NCBI GenBank assembly: GCA_948473085.1
Contig: CAOKWH010000001.1
Span: 1 to 64,000, forward strand
Reading direction: 5' to 3'
Origin: an uncultured Clostridia bacterium
GTDB lineage: Bacteria > Bacillota > Clostridia > Oscillospirales > Ruminococcaceae
Length of the DNA: 64,000 nt
Shown in pieces: positions 45,261 to 55,085 of the stretch (positions are counted from its first letter, which is position 1; each line of letters opens with the position of its first letter). The notes under the pieces were generated by a model. The model had not been told where the DNA came from and did not search any database. It was given only the letters and a program-made list of their open reading frames with translations. The position numbers and the translations under genes were made by a program.

Positions 45261-45671
45261 ATGATTAGACTGATTGTTGGAAACAAGGGAAGCGGCAAGA
45301 CAAAGCGCCTGATTGACATGGTGAACGAGGCTGTTGCAGCGGATAAGGGCAACATTATCTGTGTGGAAAAGACCACCAAGCTCAACAATGACCTGGACAG
45401 ACGCACCCGTCTGGTGGATATCACCGATTATGCTGTAAACAACTATGATGGCCTGTACGGCTTTATCACCGGCCTGTATGCCTCCAACTACGACACCACC
45501 GATATTTTCGTGGATCAGACCCTGAAAATTGGCGGCACCGATCTGGAAGCCTTTGCCCAGATGGTTGTGGAACTGGACAAAATTGCAGATAAAGAGGGTA
45601 TTACCATCACCTTTACCGTATCCAGTGACGCCTCTGCTCTCCCTGAAAGCCTTGGAAAATACATCATCTAA
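45261..45671 (+). CDS. Small P-loop protein of unknown function
   Basis: This 136-residue protein opens with a Walker A motif, MIRLIVGNKGSGKTKRL. It includes a possible Walker B-like stretch (TTDIFVDQTLKIGG) and a beta-strand with TFTVSSD, suggesting a minimal nucleotide-binding domain. It lacks the remaining domains of PilT or AAA proteins; homologues in Clostridia are sometimes labelled PilT-like, which this sequence does not support. It is preceded by AGGGAGGAAT and followed by a strong terminator. It lies 60 bases after pgi and may be transcribed with it. Confidence 0.78.
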   Translation: MIRLIVGNKGSGKTKRLIDMVNEAVAADKGNIICVEKTTKLNNDLDRRTRLVDITDYAVNNYDGLYGFITGLYASNYDTTDIFVDQTLKIGGTDLEAFAQMVVELDKIADKEGITITFTVSSDASALPESLGKYII

Positions 45672-45688
45672 AAAACTGCCCCAAAATA

Positions 45689-45717
45689 AAAACAGCTCCA
45701 ATTGGAGCTGTTTTTTC
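45689..45717. terminator. Bidirectional terminator between the P-loop and metallophosphoesterase genes
   Basis: The sequence AAAAACAGCTCC-AATT-GGAGCTGTTTTTT forms a perfect stem with T-runs in both directions, serving the convergent genes on either side. Confidence 0.9.
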
Positions 45718-46394
45718 TATTCCCCCGCCTGCACAACGCTTTGAAACAGCATCCGGTGCCTGGGGGGGATTTTTTTGTCCTGGTGCAGCTGGCCAAAGTA
45801 CCACTGCTTAAAGCTGCACTCCTTTTCCAGCTGGGTCAAAAATGCTCCCAGAGGGGTAATCTGTTCCTGGCTGCCATCCAAAAACACCCGCAGCCGGTCA
45901 GAGGGCTGGTGGGTAATAATATAGTCCACTGTATAACCATAGCGTTCCAGGTTCTGCCGGGCAGCCTCCAACTCCTGCTGGGTGGGCAGTTCCTCCTGCC
46001 ACCAGGTGCCGCTGGCAATCCGCTCATCCATATCGGCGCTGGCGCCCCCGCCCAGGAAGAAAAAGCGCTGCCCTTCCAGCTCCAGCACCTCTCCCCGCTC
46101 CACATACAGTACATTCCCATCCAAACGCCGCACCCTGCCGCCAAACTGCTGTTCCTCAGGATAGCGGCGGATCAGCGGCAGGTTATCGTGGGTGCCATCC
46201 ACAAACAGGGTGGTAAACTGCTGCCTGCCCAGCTTGCGCAGCAGCTTTTTCTCCTCCGCACTGCCATTCCAGAGAAACCCAAAGTCCCCGCAGACAAGGA
46301 GCAGATCGCCGCGCCTGAGACGCTTTATCCCCCTATCCTTAAACCGCCCGGCATCGCCGTGCATATCTCCTGTAATACAGATCAAACCCCACAC
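45717..46394 (-). CDS. Metallophosphoesterase
   Basis: This 225-residue calcineurin-like phosphoesterase has the dimetal motifs in order: ITGDMHGD (GDxHG), LLVCGDFGFLW (GDxxx), FVDGTHDNLPLI (GNHD-like, with GTHD), IITHQP (H) and WYFGQLHQDKK (GxxHxD). The GTHD form is a variant of the usual GNHD. The substrate is unknown. The start is GTG at 46394, since no ATG lies nearby; TTG at 46385 is an alternative. It converges with the P-loop gene and is divergent from the carboxypeptidase at 46651. Confidence 0.85.
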   Translation of the reverse strand: MWGLICITGDMHGDAGRFKDRGIKRLRRGDLLLVCGDFGFLWNGSAEEKKLLRKLGRQQFTTLFVDGTHDNLPLIRRYPEEQQFGGRVRRLDGNVLYVERGEVLELEGQRFFFLGGGASADMDERIASGTWWQEELPTQQELEAARQNLERYGYTVDYIITHQPSDRLRVFLDGSQEQITPLGAFLTQLEKECSFKQWYFGQLHQDKKIPPRHRMLFQSVVQAGE

Positions 46395-46424
46395 CCCACT
46401 AAAATGTAAAAATTTTTTGTCGGC

Positions 46425-46453
46425 TTTCCATAACCGGCTCTCTTTGTTATAAT
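46425..46453 (+). promoter_or_regulatory. Promoter before the structured leader
   Basis: TATAAT (46448-46453) lies 17 bases after TTTCCA (46425-46430), a weak -35. The transcript would start near 46460, which is exactly where the first stem of the leader begins. Confidence 0.55.
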
Positions 46454-46459
46454 GATATT

Positions 46460-46640
46460 GTATGCAGACAAGGCCCCTTCCGGTTTAAAAGGCGGCAACA
46501 TCTGCCCATACTATCCCAGACAGGAACCATTCCGTATTGGCACTGGCCCAATAATACACGCTGCCCTTGCAGCCAAACCGGTATTGAAAGAAAAACGCAC
46601 ATCCTGCGGAATATTATAGCACATTTTCCCACCAGAAAGG
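46460..46640 (+). ncRNA. Structured leader RNA with possible pseudoknot, upstream of the second carboxypeptidase
   Basis: GTATGCAGA (46460-46468) pairs with TCTG-CC-CATAC (46501-46511). Inside this stem GCC-CCTT pairs with AAGG-C-GGC (46473-46496), and its loop CCGGTTT (46480-46486) is perfectly complementary to AAACCGG at 46575-46581. Other stems are ATTGG / CCAAT (46536-46552), the perfect GCTGC-CCTT-GCAGC (46560-46573) and CGCA-CATCC-TGCG. No terminator T-run follows and no ORF is seen, so this looks like a cis-acting leader or a separate RNA. No known riboswitch family was recognised. Confidence 0.5.
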
Positions 46641-46650
46641 AATAGCAATC

Positions 46651-47973
46651 ATGCGAAAACTCCAATCCCTTTTCAGCCTGCTGCTGGCTGTTTTTATAGT
46701 GAGCGTATCGGCTGCGCCGGCCTTTGCCGACTATGACCCCGGGTTCCCGGTGGATGCCGACGCCGTTTATCTCATCAACCTGGACACCGGCAAGGTGCTG
46801 TACGAAAAAAATGCTGATAAAAAAATCTATCCAGCCTCTACCACCAAAATTATGACCGCCATTGTGGTGCTGGAAAATATAACCGACCTGGACGGCCCCC
46901 AGATTGAGCTGAAGCTCTATATTCAAAACGCCCTCAGCGGTACCGGTGCTTCACTGGCGGGCATTCTCCGCGGGGATACCTTCACCCCCCGGGAGCTGCT
47001 CTATGCCGCCCTGCTCCCCTCCGGCAATGAGGCCGCCATGATGCTGGCCGACTATGTGGGGGATGGCAGTATTGACTACTTCTGCGAACTGATGAACGAC
47101 AAGGCCGCCGAAATTGGCGCTGTGAACACCCACTTTTCCAACCCCGACGGGCTGCACGACAGTGATTTGTACACAACCGCTTATGACCTGTACCTGATAA
47201 CCAAATACGCCCTGGAAAATGAAACCTTTAAGGAGATTATCAGCACCCCTTACTACTATGGCGGCGAGGACAAAAACGGCAACCCGCTGCACTGGAACAC
47301 CACCAACAAGATGATGTCCGGCGGCGATTACTATTACCCCGCTGTTATCGGCGGAAAAACCGGCACCACCGACGAGGCCGGCCGCTGCCTGGTGAGCATT
47401 GCCGAACACGGCGGATACACCTACCTGCTGGTGCTGATGGGTGCCCCCCAGTACGATTCCAGCGGCGCCCGGCTGGAGCGCAACGCCGCCTTTGACGAGA
47501 GCCGAAAGCTGTACGACTGGGTTTTCTCCTCCTTTGCCAACAAAACCCTCATTGAAAAGGGGGTTGGCGTGGGGGAAGTGCCGCTGAAGCTGGGGCAGAA
47601 CGGGAAGGACTACCTGCTTATTAAAAGCGGCGATGTGTTCACCGACCTTTTGCCCAACGAGATTGAGGCCAGCAGCATTACCTATGAGCTGGATCTCCCC
47701 CCCATTGTGCAGGCTCCCATACAGGAGGGGGACGAGGTAGGCACCATCCGGCTGATGCTGGCCGGGGAGGAGATTGGCCGTGTACCCGCTGTCGCTGCCG
47801 AAAGTGCCGACGCCAGCCTGATTGCCACGCTGATCGACTCGTTTATGCGGCTGTTCCGCAGCTTTGGGGCCAAGTTTATTGTTGTATTCATCCTGCTTAC
47901 CATCCTCACCTACATCACCATTACCATCCTGCGGAACCGGAACAAAAACCGTTATTACCGCCGCAGGCAGTAA
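46651..47973 (+). CDS. Membrane-anchored D-alanyl-D-alanine carboxypeptidase, DacF-like (2)
   Basis: This is a second carboxypeptidase trimming peptidoglycan stem peptides, 440 residues. After a signal peptide (residues 1-26, ending AFA) come the motifs STTK at 63-66 (YPASTTKIMTAIVVLENI), SGN in PSGNEAAMMLADYV and KTGT in GGKTGTTDEAGR. Unlike the first paralogue it ends with a membrane helix (AKFIVVFILLTILTYITITIL) and a basic tail, so it stays on the membrane. AAAGGAAT precedes the ATG. A long, structured leader lies upstream, and the FlaR-like kinase gene follows 20 bases downstream. Confidence 0.93.
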   Translation: MRKLQSLFSLLLAVFIVSVSAAPAFADYDPGFPVDADAVYLINLDTGKVLYEKNADKKIYPASTTKIMTAIVVLENITDLDGPQIELKLYIQNALSGTGASLAGILRGDTFTPRELLYAALLPSGNEAAMMLADYVGDGSIDYFCELMNDKAAEIGAVNTHFSNPDGLHDSDLYTTAYDLYLITKYALENETFKEIISTPYYYGGEDKNGNPLHWNTTNKMMSGGDYYYPAVIGGKTGTTDEAGRCLVSIAEHGGYTYLLVLMGAPQYDSSGARLERNAAFDESRKLYDWVFSSFANKTLIEKGVGVGEVPLKLGQNGKDYLLIKSGDVFTDLLPNEIEASSITYELDLPPIVQAPIQEGDEVGTIRLMLAGEEIGRVPAVAAESADASLIATLIDSFMRLFRSFGAKFIVVFILLTILTYITITILRNRNKNRYYRRRQ

Positions 47974-47993
47974 GCTGCAAAAGGGGGGCTACT

Positions 47994-48488
47994 ATGCAAA
48001 AAATATTGATTATCGGCTGCTCCGGCGCCGGTAAAAGCACCTTTGCCCGCAAACTTGGCGCCGCCACCGGCCTGCCCCTCCACTACCTGGACATGCTGTG
48101 GCACAAACCGGACAAAACCACTGTGCCGCAGGAGGAGTTCGACCAGGCTCTGGAGGAACTTCTCCTGCAGGACAGGTGGATTATAGACGGAAACTACCTG
48201 CGCACCCTGGAACACCGCCTGCAGGCATGCGACACCGTTTTTCTGCTGGATTATCCGCTCTCCGTCTGCCTCTCCGGCGTCCAGGGGCGCATTGGCCAAA
48301 AGCGGGAGGATATGCCCTGGATTGAAACCGAGTTTGACGCGGAATTTCGCCAATGGATTATCGACTTCCCCCAGCAGCGGCTGCCGCAGGTCTATGCGCT
48401 GCTAAACCAGTACCGGCAGGGACGCACTGTTGTTGTCTTTCATTCCCGGCAGGAGGCACAGGAGTATCTGGATCATTTCCCGGGTTAA
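47994..48488 (+). CDS. FlaR-like P-loop kinase (topology modulation protein family)
   Basis: This is a 164-residue P-loop protein of the adenylate/shikimate-kinase fold, in the group annotated as DNA topology modulation protein FlaR. The P-loop is IIGCSGAGKSTFARKLGAATGLPLHYLDMLWHKPDK, then WIIDGNY, FLLDYPLSVCLSG and a C-terminal VVVFHSRQEAQEYL. The HYLD and IIDGNY motifs mark this family. The name is historical; the small-molecule substrate is unknown. It is likely co-transcribed with the upstream carboxypeptidase and ends at a strong bidirectional terminator. Confidence 0.85.
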   Translation: MQKILIIGCSGAGKSTFARKLGAATGLPLHYLDMLWHKPDKTTVPQEEFDQALEELLLQDRWIIDGNYLRTLEHRLQACDTVFLLDYPLSVCLSGVQGRIGQKREDMPWIETEFDAEFRQWIIDFPQQRLPQVYALLNQYRQGRTVVVFHSRQEAQEYLDHFPG

Positions 48489-48525
48489 GCCGAGCCTGTT
48501 TTACATCTATCCTTTTAGAAACATG

Positions 48526-48565
48526 AAAAAATTGGGTGGGGTTTATAGCTCCCACCCAATTTTTT
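48526..48565. terminator. Bidirectional terminator between the FlaR-like gene and spoIIE
   Basis: The sequence AAAAAATTGGGTGGG - GTTTATAGCT - CCCACCCAATTTTTT forms a perfect stem with T-runs on both strands, serving the convergent FlaR-like and spoIIE genes. Confidence 0.9.
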
Positions 48566-50885
48566 ATTCCCCCTGGAGCAGATCGGCCACCAGCACAGTA
48601 ATGTCATCTTCCCGGCCGTCCAGCTGACGCTCCCGGGCAGTGGCAGCCAGGTTGTCCGCCAGTTCCTGGGCACTGAGCTTGGCCCCGGCCTCCAACTGGG
48701 ATTTTACCCAGTCTGCCCCGGTGGCTGTAACCCCATCCGATACCAGCACCACCCGGTCCCCTTCCCGCAGGGTGAGGCCGCTCTTCTCAAACGCAACCCC
48801 CTCTATAATGCCCGCCGGCAGGGAATCCGACTGGACATAGCCGGCCCGGCCGTTCTTCACCACAAAGGTGGGGGCAGCGCCTGCCTTATAGAAGTTGGCC
48901 CGGCCGCTGTGCAGGTCAATGCCCGCTACATCCACTGTAGCCAGTGTCTCCTCCCCGCTCTTTAGAAGCAAGGCCGAATTGACAATTTTCAGGGCCGCAT
49001 CATACCCCACCCCGGCTTCCAGCAGACGCCGGAGCAGGTCGGAGGTCATGGCGCTATCTACGGCGGCATTGCCGCCGCTGCCCATCCCATCCGAGAGCAC
49101 CATGACAAAGCTGCCCTGCCCATCCGGGAAGCACCGGAACGCATCCCCGGTAATGCGGGAGCCGCTTTCGGTAAGCTGGGCACTGCCCCAATCCACTGTA
49201 TACACCGCCCGCTCGGCCAGCAGCAAGTAGGCATGCCCCTGGGCTGTCTGCACCGTGGGGCGCTCCATATCCCGCTGTACAGCATCGCCAATATCCAGCG
49301 CCAGCGCCGAGGGGTTCAGCCGGGGCAGCTTGAGCAGATTGACTTCCGCCTCCACCGTCAGCCGTTCCTCCTCATCAAAGTGGCAGCAGACAAAACTGGG
49401 TTCCATTCCGGCCTCCTCCAGCACCTTCTGCACCTTTTCCTCCAGCTTCTGATCCCGGCTGCGAATGGCATCCCACCGCTGGGAAAGCTCGTCGGTCAGC
49501 ATGGCCAGCCCTTCAAACTGGTCGGTAACCACACGCCGTATCTGACTCACCTTGCGGCGGCCGCCCAGTTCGGCAATGTATCGGGTGTAGCCTGCTGTCA
49601 GGCCGGATGCAAATTCCTCCGGCTTGCGGCAGCGCTGGATAAAATGGGCAGGCAGGTCGCTGCTTTCCACCCGGCCCTGCTTGCGCAGCAGGTCCATACT
49701 GCTATTTACCGCATCCATTGTCTGGTTATAGTCCGCCTGCCAGCAGCGGTAACGCCGGGAGCAGCCGGTACACACCTCGTTTGCCGCCTGCTGCCACACC
49801 CCCTCAATATTACAGCGGCCCATCTCGCTCAGCTTTTGCGAAACCTGCCGGGTAGTTTCCCCAATTTCCCGCAGGGCGGCGGCAAAGCGCTCCATCTTCC
49901 TGCGCAGCACCATCCGCTCGGCAGCAATATCCTCGGCTGGGGAATGTATTCCAGGCCGGACAAAGTTAATCAGCTGCCCCGGCAGCACCAGAAAAACCAT
50001 GCAGGCCAGGATGTTTTCCGCCACAGCAATCCGCAGCATCGAAGCACTGGGGGAGGCCACCCCTGCCAGCGATGACACCACCAGAAAGGCCAGCGCCATG
50101 GGCACACGCCCAAGCCGGGCAAACATGCCTGCAATCAGCCCGCCAATGGCATAGCTGCCCATGAGAAAGGAGGTTTCCCGGCCCATTGCCAGCGCCACTG
50201 CCCCGGCCCCGGTGCCCAGCAAAGCGCCCCCGGCCTCACCGCCGGCGAAAGCGAACAGCAGTACCGCCGTAACAGCGGCCACCCGCCCAAGTGACAGGCC
50301 CAAAAACTCCAGATGCCCCAGGGCCGCAGCGGCCAAAAGGAAGGTGACATACAAACAGGCAAGTTCATTTTGATAGGCAGTGGACACCCTGTTTTCCAGA
50401 ATACGCATAGTCCGGGCAAAAAAGTAGGCACTACCCGCCGCCAGCATACTCACTGCCAATGCCATGGCCACCAGGTAGGGGCTAAGCCCCAGGGCAAAGG
50501 CCACAGCCAACGACCCCACCAGCATGCTGCCCCCTGCTGCTGCCGGCGCGGCGTAGGGCAACCGCCGCCACATACTACCGGTGCCCAGTGTCCAGCGCAC
50601 ACCGCCGAGCAGCAGCACAGCAGCAATATACTGCATACCCGCCTGATGGGGCGCCCAGAGGTAGCCCACCAGCGCCCCAAAGATAGCCGGAGTGGAATAC
50701 TCCAGCGGCACGGCCGCTGCGAAGGCCACGCCAAAGGGCGCAATCCCCCCCAGAAGATAGGAGCCGGAGAATACAGCCGAAAGAACGGCCGAGGCCGCCA
50801 ACCCCAACAGCCGCCGGTTCTGGTCCGCCGCATGTTTCAGGCGTTCCCCCAGGGAAATTCCAATAAAGTCGGTTCTGTTTTGCAT
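48564..50885 (-). CDS. spoIIE: Stage II sporulation protein E (membrane PP2C phosphatase)
   Basis: SpoIIE sits at the polar septum, dephosphorylates SpoIIAA and so activates sigma F in the forespore. The 773 residues hold a multi-helix membrane region (about residues 1-320), a central regulatory part with the cysteine-rich VCTGCSRRYRCWQADYNQTM segment, and a C-terminal PP2C phosphatase domain with metal-site motifs MVLSDGMGSGGNAAVDSAMTSDLL and VVLVSDGVTAT. The gene implies that the organism forms endospores. The start at 50885 follows a GGTGG-type site. Confidence 0.96.
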   Translation of the reverse strand: MQNRTDFIGISLGERLKHAADQNRRLLGLAASAVLSAVFSGSYLLGGIAPFGVAFAAAVPLEYSTPAIFGALVGYLWAPHQAGMQYIAAVLLLGGVRWTLGTGSMWRRLPYAAPAAAGGSMLVGSLAVAFALGLSPYLVAMALAVSMLAAGSAYFFARTMRILENRVSTAYQNELACLYVTFLLAAAALGHLEFLGLSLGRVAAVTAVLLFAFAGGEAGGALLGTGAGAVALAMGRETSFLMGSYAIGGLIAGMFARLGRVPMALAFLVVSSLAGVASPSASMLRIAVAENILACMVFLVLPGQLINFVRPGIHSPAEDIAAERMVLRRKMERFAAALREIGETTRQVSQKLSEMGRCNIEGVWQQAANEVCTGCSRRYRCWQADYNQTMDAVNSSMDLLRKQGRVESSDLPAHFIQRCRKPEEFASGLTAGYTRYIAELGGRRKVSQIRRVVTDQFEGLAMLTDELSQRWDAIRSRDQKLEEKVQKVLEEAGMEPSFVCCHFDEEERLTVEAEVNLLKLPRLNPSALALDIGDAVQRDMERPTVQTAQGHAYLLLAERAVYTVDWGSAQLTESGSRITGDAFRCFPDGQGSFVMVLSDGMGSGGNAAVDSAMTSDLLRRLLEAGVGYDAALKIVNSALLLKSGEETLATVDVAGIDLHSGRANFYKAGAAPTFVVKNGRAGYVQSDSLPAGIIEGVAFEKSGLTLREGDRVVLVSDGVTATGADWVKSQLEAGAKLSAQELADNLAATARERQLDGREDDITVLVADLLQGE

Positions 50886-51184
50886 GATACCACCACCATT
50901 TCTTCATTCTGCGCATGATACGCTTCTTTTTGGAATATACTTACATTTTAGGGTTTTTCTTTGATTATAGCCTTTATTCCTTCCCAAAACCTGTCGCTTT
51001 GCCGCTGCTGTTTTCCCCCGAATGCCGGACCATCCTGCCGAAACGCCGCAGACACTGAATTTTTCCGGCAAAACTTCCATTTTCCTTGACAAAAATAGTC
51101 GGTAACGATACTATTATATACAAGTGAACAAATCCCTTTTTCGGGCATCGGCCTGAAAAGAATGTATAATACGGAGGCAGAAAA
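50886..51184. other. Divergent spoIIE/gltX intergenic region
   Basis: About 300 bases without a gene. The gltX promoter lies at the right end. A TATAAT on the minus strand (in GGCTATAATCAAAG) may serve spoIIE, but no good -35 lies at 17 bases and no convincing Spo0A box (TTTGTCGAA) was found. Confidence 0.5.
51086..51114 (+). promoter_or_regulatory. Promoter of gltX
   Basis: TTGACA (51086-51091) and TACTAT (51109-51114) are 17 bases apart, about 70 bases before the ATG, which is preceded by ACGGAGG. Confidence 0.75.
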
Positions 51185-52645
<1,461 letters not shown>

Positions 52646-52646
52646 C

Positions 52647-52677
52647 AAAAAACGGCGCAGTATACTGCGCCGTTTTT
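52647..52677 (+). terminator. Terminator of gltX
   Basis: The sequence AAAAAACGGCGCAGTA-TACTGCGCCGTTTTT forms a near-perfect palindrome with a T-run directly after the gltX stop. Confidence 0.9.
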
Positions 52678-52717
52678 CTATTATCCAAACCCCGCTATGC
52701 AGTTTACCCGGGAATAG

Positions 52718-52752
52718 AAAAAAGCAGCAGGCTCATCGCCTGCTGCTTTTTT
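52718..52752 (-). terminator. Terminator of the minus-strand operon ending with the VanY-like gene
   Basis: The sequence AAAAAAGCAGCAGGC-TCATC-GCCTGCTGCTTTTTT is a perfect stem with T-runs on both strands. It overlaps the last bases of the carboxypeptidase gene at 52751. Confidence 0.88.
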
Positions 52753-53767
52753 ATTCTTTTTCTGTCCGCTCCGGGATACCATCCTTAAAATAGGCTGTTA
52801 CAATAAACCCATCCACATTGTTGCCGGAGATACTATATTCCCCTGATGTGGGAACCGGCACTGTGGTGCCATCTTCCTCAGCAGCAACATAGTAGATTTC
52901 GTAAACGCCGCTTTCCATACCATAATACAGGTGATCCCCTTCCCAGGAGAAGCCCTTCAGCCACTCGATGTATTCCTCCATACATAGCTGCCGCTGTGCC
53001 ATCAGCGCAGCATGGGGAACCCCCACATAGCGCAGATGCCAAGGCTCAGAATAGATGCCGGTAATATCTGCCTTGTCTGGCGCATACCGGACAATGAAGC
53101 CATAAGTATGGCAGTTCTCCCCAATCCAGGAATAGACCCCCTGGCCATCGTAGTTTTGGGTCACACCATATTGGTAGGCCCCCAAATCCAACGCTAAGCC
53201 GGAGTGGTGCTCACTATGGCCTGGCCGGGCCGACCAATGGGAGGCCAATTCGACCCCCATTTGCATGGAGTACTGCGAAAACAGCTGCTGTTGCAGCTCA
53301 TAGCTGCGATAGGTGCTGATAACATTGATGCGCACACTGCCGGCAACTGTCAGAAAATCATCCATCAGGCTGTTGAGCGCCTCTACAGTTTGGGGCAGGA
53401 GTTTTTCCTGCTCGTTTTTAACCAGATAGCTTTCGCTCTTGGTATCGGAAACAACAACCAATTTTTCCATATTGGGGAATGTACAGGCATACTCCTGGTT
53501 GACCAAAATCAGGTCCCCCTGATGGACATCGTCCGGCTGCATCTGTACATAGGTCCAGTCGGGTTCCCCCTGCTTTTCGGCATCTGCTGCCAAAACCGGC
53601 CGGGTGCCATTGTTGATAATAATCCACCCGCACAGGAACATCAGCAGGCAGAAGGAGAAGCCGTTGCCGTTTCGCGTTTTCTTCTGGCTTTGTCGCTTTA
53701 TCGGCCGGGTATCCGGGTCCCATCTGGAACAGTGGGGGGTGAAATCCTGTTCCCTTGAATCAAACAT
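52751..53767 (-). CDS. D-Ala-D-Ala carboxypeptidase, VanY/LdcB type (M15B)
   Basis: This is a 338-residue zinc peptidase predicted to act on peptidoglycan stem peptides outside the cell. A charged cytoplasmic start (about 35 residues) is followed by one membrane helix (GFSFCLLMFLCGWIII). The extracellular M15B domain carries STYRSYELQQQLFSQY, the metal motif SEHHSGLALDLGAY (SxHxxGxAxD) and the second His in EPWHLRYVG. It is the third D,D-carboxypeptidase-type gene of the window and the last gene of the FtsA-like operon, 13 bases after the EAL-HDOD gene. Confidence 0.92.
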   Translation of the reverse strand: MFDSREQDFTPHCSRWDPDTRPIKRQSQKKTRNGNGFSFCLLMFLCGWIIINNGTRPVLAADAEKQGEPDWTYVQMQPDDVHQGDLILVNQEYACTFPNMEKLVVVSDTKSESYLVKNEQEKLLPQTVEALNSLMDDFLTVAGSVRINVISTYRSYELQQQLFSQYSMQMGVELASHWSARPGHSEHHSGLALDLGAYQYGVTQNYDGQGVYSWIGENCHTYGFIVRYAPDKADITGIYSEPWHLRYVGVPHAALMAQRQLCMEEYIEWLKGFSWEGDHLYYGMESGVYEIYYVAAEEDGTTVPVPTSGEYSISGNNVDGFIVTAYFKDGIPERTEKE

Positions 53768-53780
53768 TTGCTCACCTTCC

Positions 53781-55052
53781 CTACTGTACCGGGGTTTCTT
53801 CCTCGGCGTCGTTCTCTTTGTCCTCCGGCCGGGCTACAGGCTCCTGCAGGTCCTTCCAAATCTGGTTGACATATTCTACACACTCAAAGTAAACCTTGGT
53901 GAGAAGGTTCTCCGGTATCTGCAAACGCTGGGCATAGGCAATTAGGCCGTTCCAATCCGCTCTTTCATAGCAGAGCACCAGCTGATACAGGTCACTGCTT
54001 GGCCCTTCGCCGCCGGTAAGTGCCGATTTAACCTCCGGGGAGATGGGCAGTTCATTCAGCGCATCCTCCAGCGGAACATCCAAAAGGGTACCCAATGTGG
54101 AGAACATACCCATCAAATAGGCCTCATGCCCCGAGATAGGCAGGTTTTCCACCAGGTTTGCCAGTTCCATGCAGAAGTTGGCCCGCTGGAAGGAAATGCG
54201 AATCAGCTCATCCTGGACGCCGTCGCTCTCTTCCCGGAAGCTGAGCAGGTAAATCCACTGCTTGAGCTGGGCAATTCCAAGAATAACCAGCGCCTGCTGT
54301 ACCGATTTAACCTGATTGCGCAGCGCAAAGTAGGCCGAATTAACCAGCTTCATCAGCGAAAAAGCCAGGGTTACATCCCGGGAGATGATGTTTGTAATTT
54401 CATCAATATCCGGCTCGTCCTTAGTAACTGCCACCATCAGCTGGAAAAAGTTGCTTTGCATGTGATCAAAGCGATGTACCTTGGACTTTTTCTGCTCAGC
54501 CACATAGCTGCCCTGCAAATAATCGCAGCCCAGCTCCTTAGCCAGTTCCAGCGCCTCCGGTGTATCCAAATGGCTGGCAACCACCTTTTTTTGCAGGTTG
54601 TGCGCCACATTAATGACATTGCGCAGCGTGGTATCGTTCTTTCTAAAATCCACCTTGATAATATCCACTGCGTCCATAATACCAAAATAACGGGGCAAAA
54701 ATTCAAAGCCAATCAGGGCAATGCGATACCCCTGCTTTTTAAACCGGTAGATAATCTTCTTTGCCAGCGGATGGATAATGCTGTTGTCCTCCACCTGGAT
54801 AATCAGCTGATCTTTAGAAAACATTTTGGGGATATTGCGCATGAGCAGGTTCGGGGTAAAGGTCAGAAACGCCTGCTGCTCGCCCAGAAAGCGCTCATCG
54901 CTCAACTGGCCCAAAAATTCCTCGATGGCATTGGCCACCCAAACATCCTGCTGTGTATATAGGGAACTCTCGTCCGCGCGATACAAAATTTCATAGGCCG
55001 AAACCTTTCCATTTTTGTCCAATATCGGTTGCCGAACAATATAAGTTTCCAT
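53781..55052 (-). CDS. EAL-HDOD protein (YuxH-like), degenerate EAL
   Basis: This 423-residue protein joins an N-terminal EAL-type fold (about residues 1-195) and a C-terminal HDOD domain (about 200-400). The EAL part has lost its active site: YEILYR stands where EALLR belongs, the catalytic glutamate region reads VVASHLDTPEALELAKELGCDYLQGSYVAE, and the KxxGxxxSKP ending is absent. It therefore probably does not hydrolyse cyclic di-GMP but may bind a ligand or protein. The HDOD region includes SRDVTLAFSLMKLVNSAYFALRNQVKSVQQALVILGIAQLKQWIYLL. Homologues affect motility or biofilm switching in other bacteria. It lies between the FtsA-like and VanY-like genes. Confidence 0.9.
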   Translation of the reverse strand: METYIVRQPILDKNGKVSAYEILYRADESSLYTQQDVWVANAIEEFLGQLSDERFLGEQQAFLTFTPNLLMRNIPKMFSKDQLIIQVEDNSIIHPLAKKIIYRFKKQGYRIALIGFEFLPRYFGIMDAVDIIKVDFRKNDTTLRNVINVAHNLQKKVVASHLDTPEALELAKELGCDYLQGSYVAEQKKSKVHRFDHMQSNFFQLMVAVTKDEPDIDEITNIISRDVTLAFSLMKLVNSAYFALRNQVKSVQQALVILGIAQLKQWIYLLSFREESDGVQDELIRISFQRANFCMELANLVENLPISGHEAYLMGMFSTLGTLLDVPLEDALNELPISPEVKSALTGGEGPSSDLYQLVLCYERADWNGLIAYAQRLQIPENLLTKVYFECVEYVNQIWKDLQEPVARPEDKENDAEEETPVQ

Positions 55053-55085
55053 AAAACTCCCTCCCTATCCTTTTCCGTGACAGTG

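Noticed and set aside
50886-51010. Spo0A boxes before spoIIE
   Set aside because: Only poor matches to TTTGTCGAA were found, so control by Spo0A is not claimed from this sequence.
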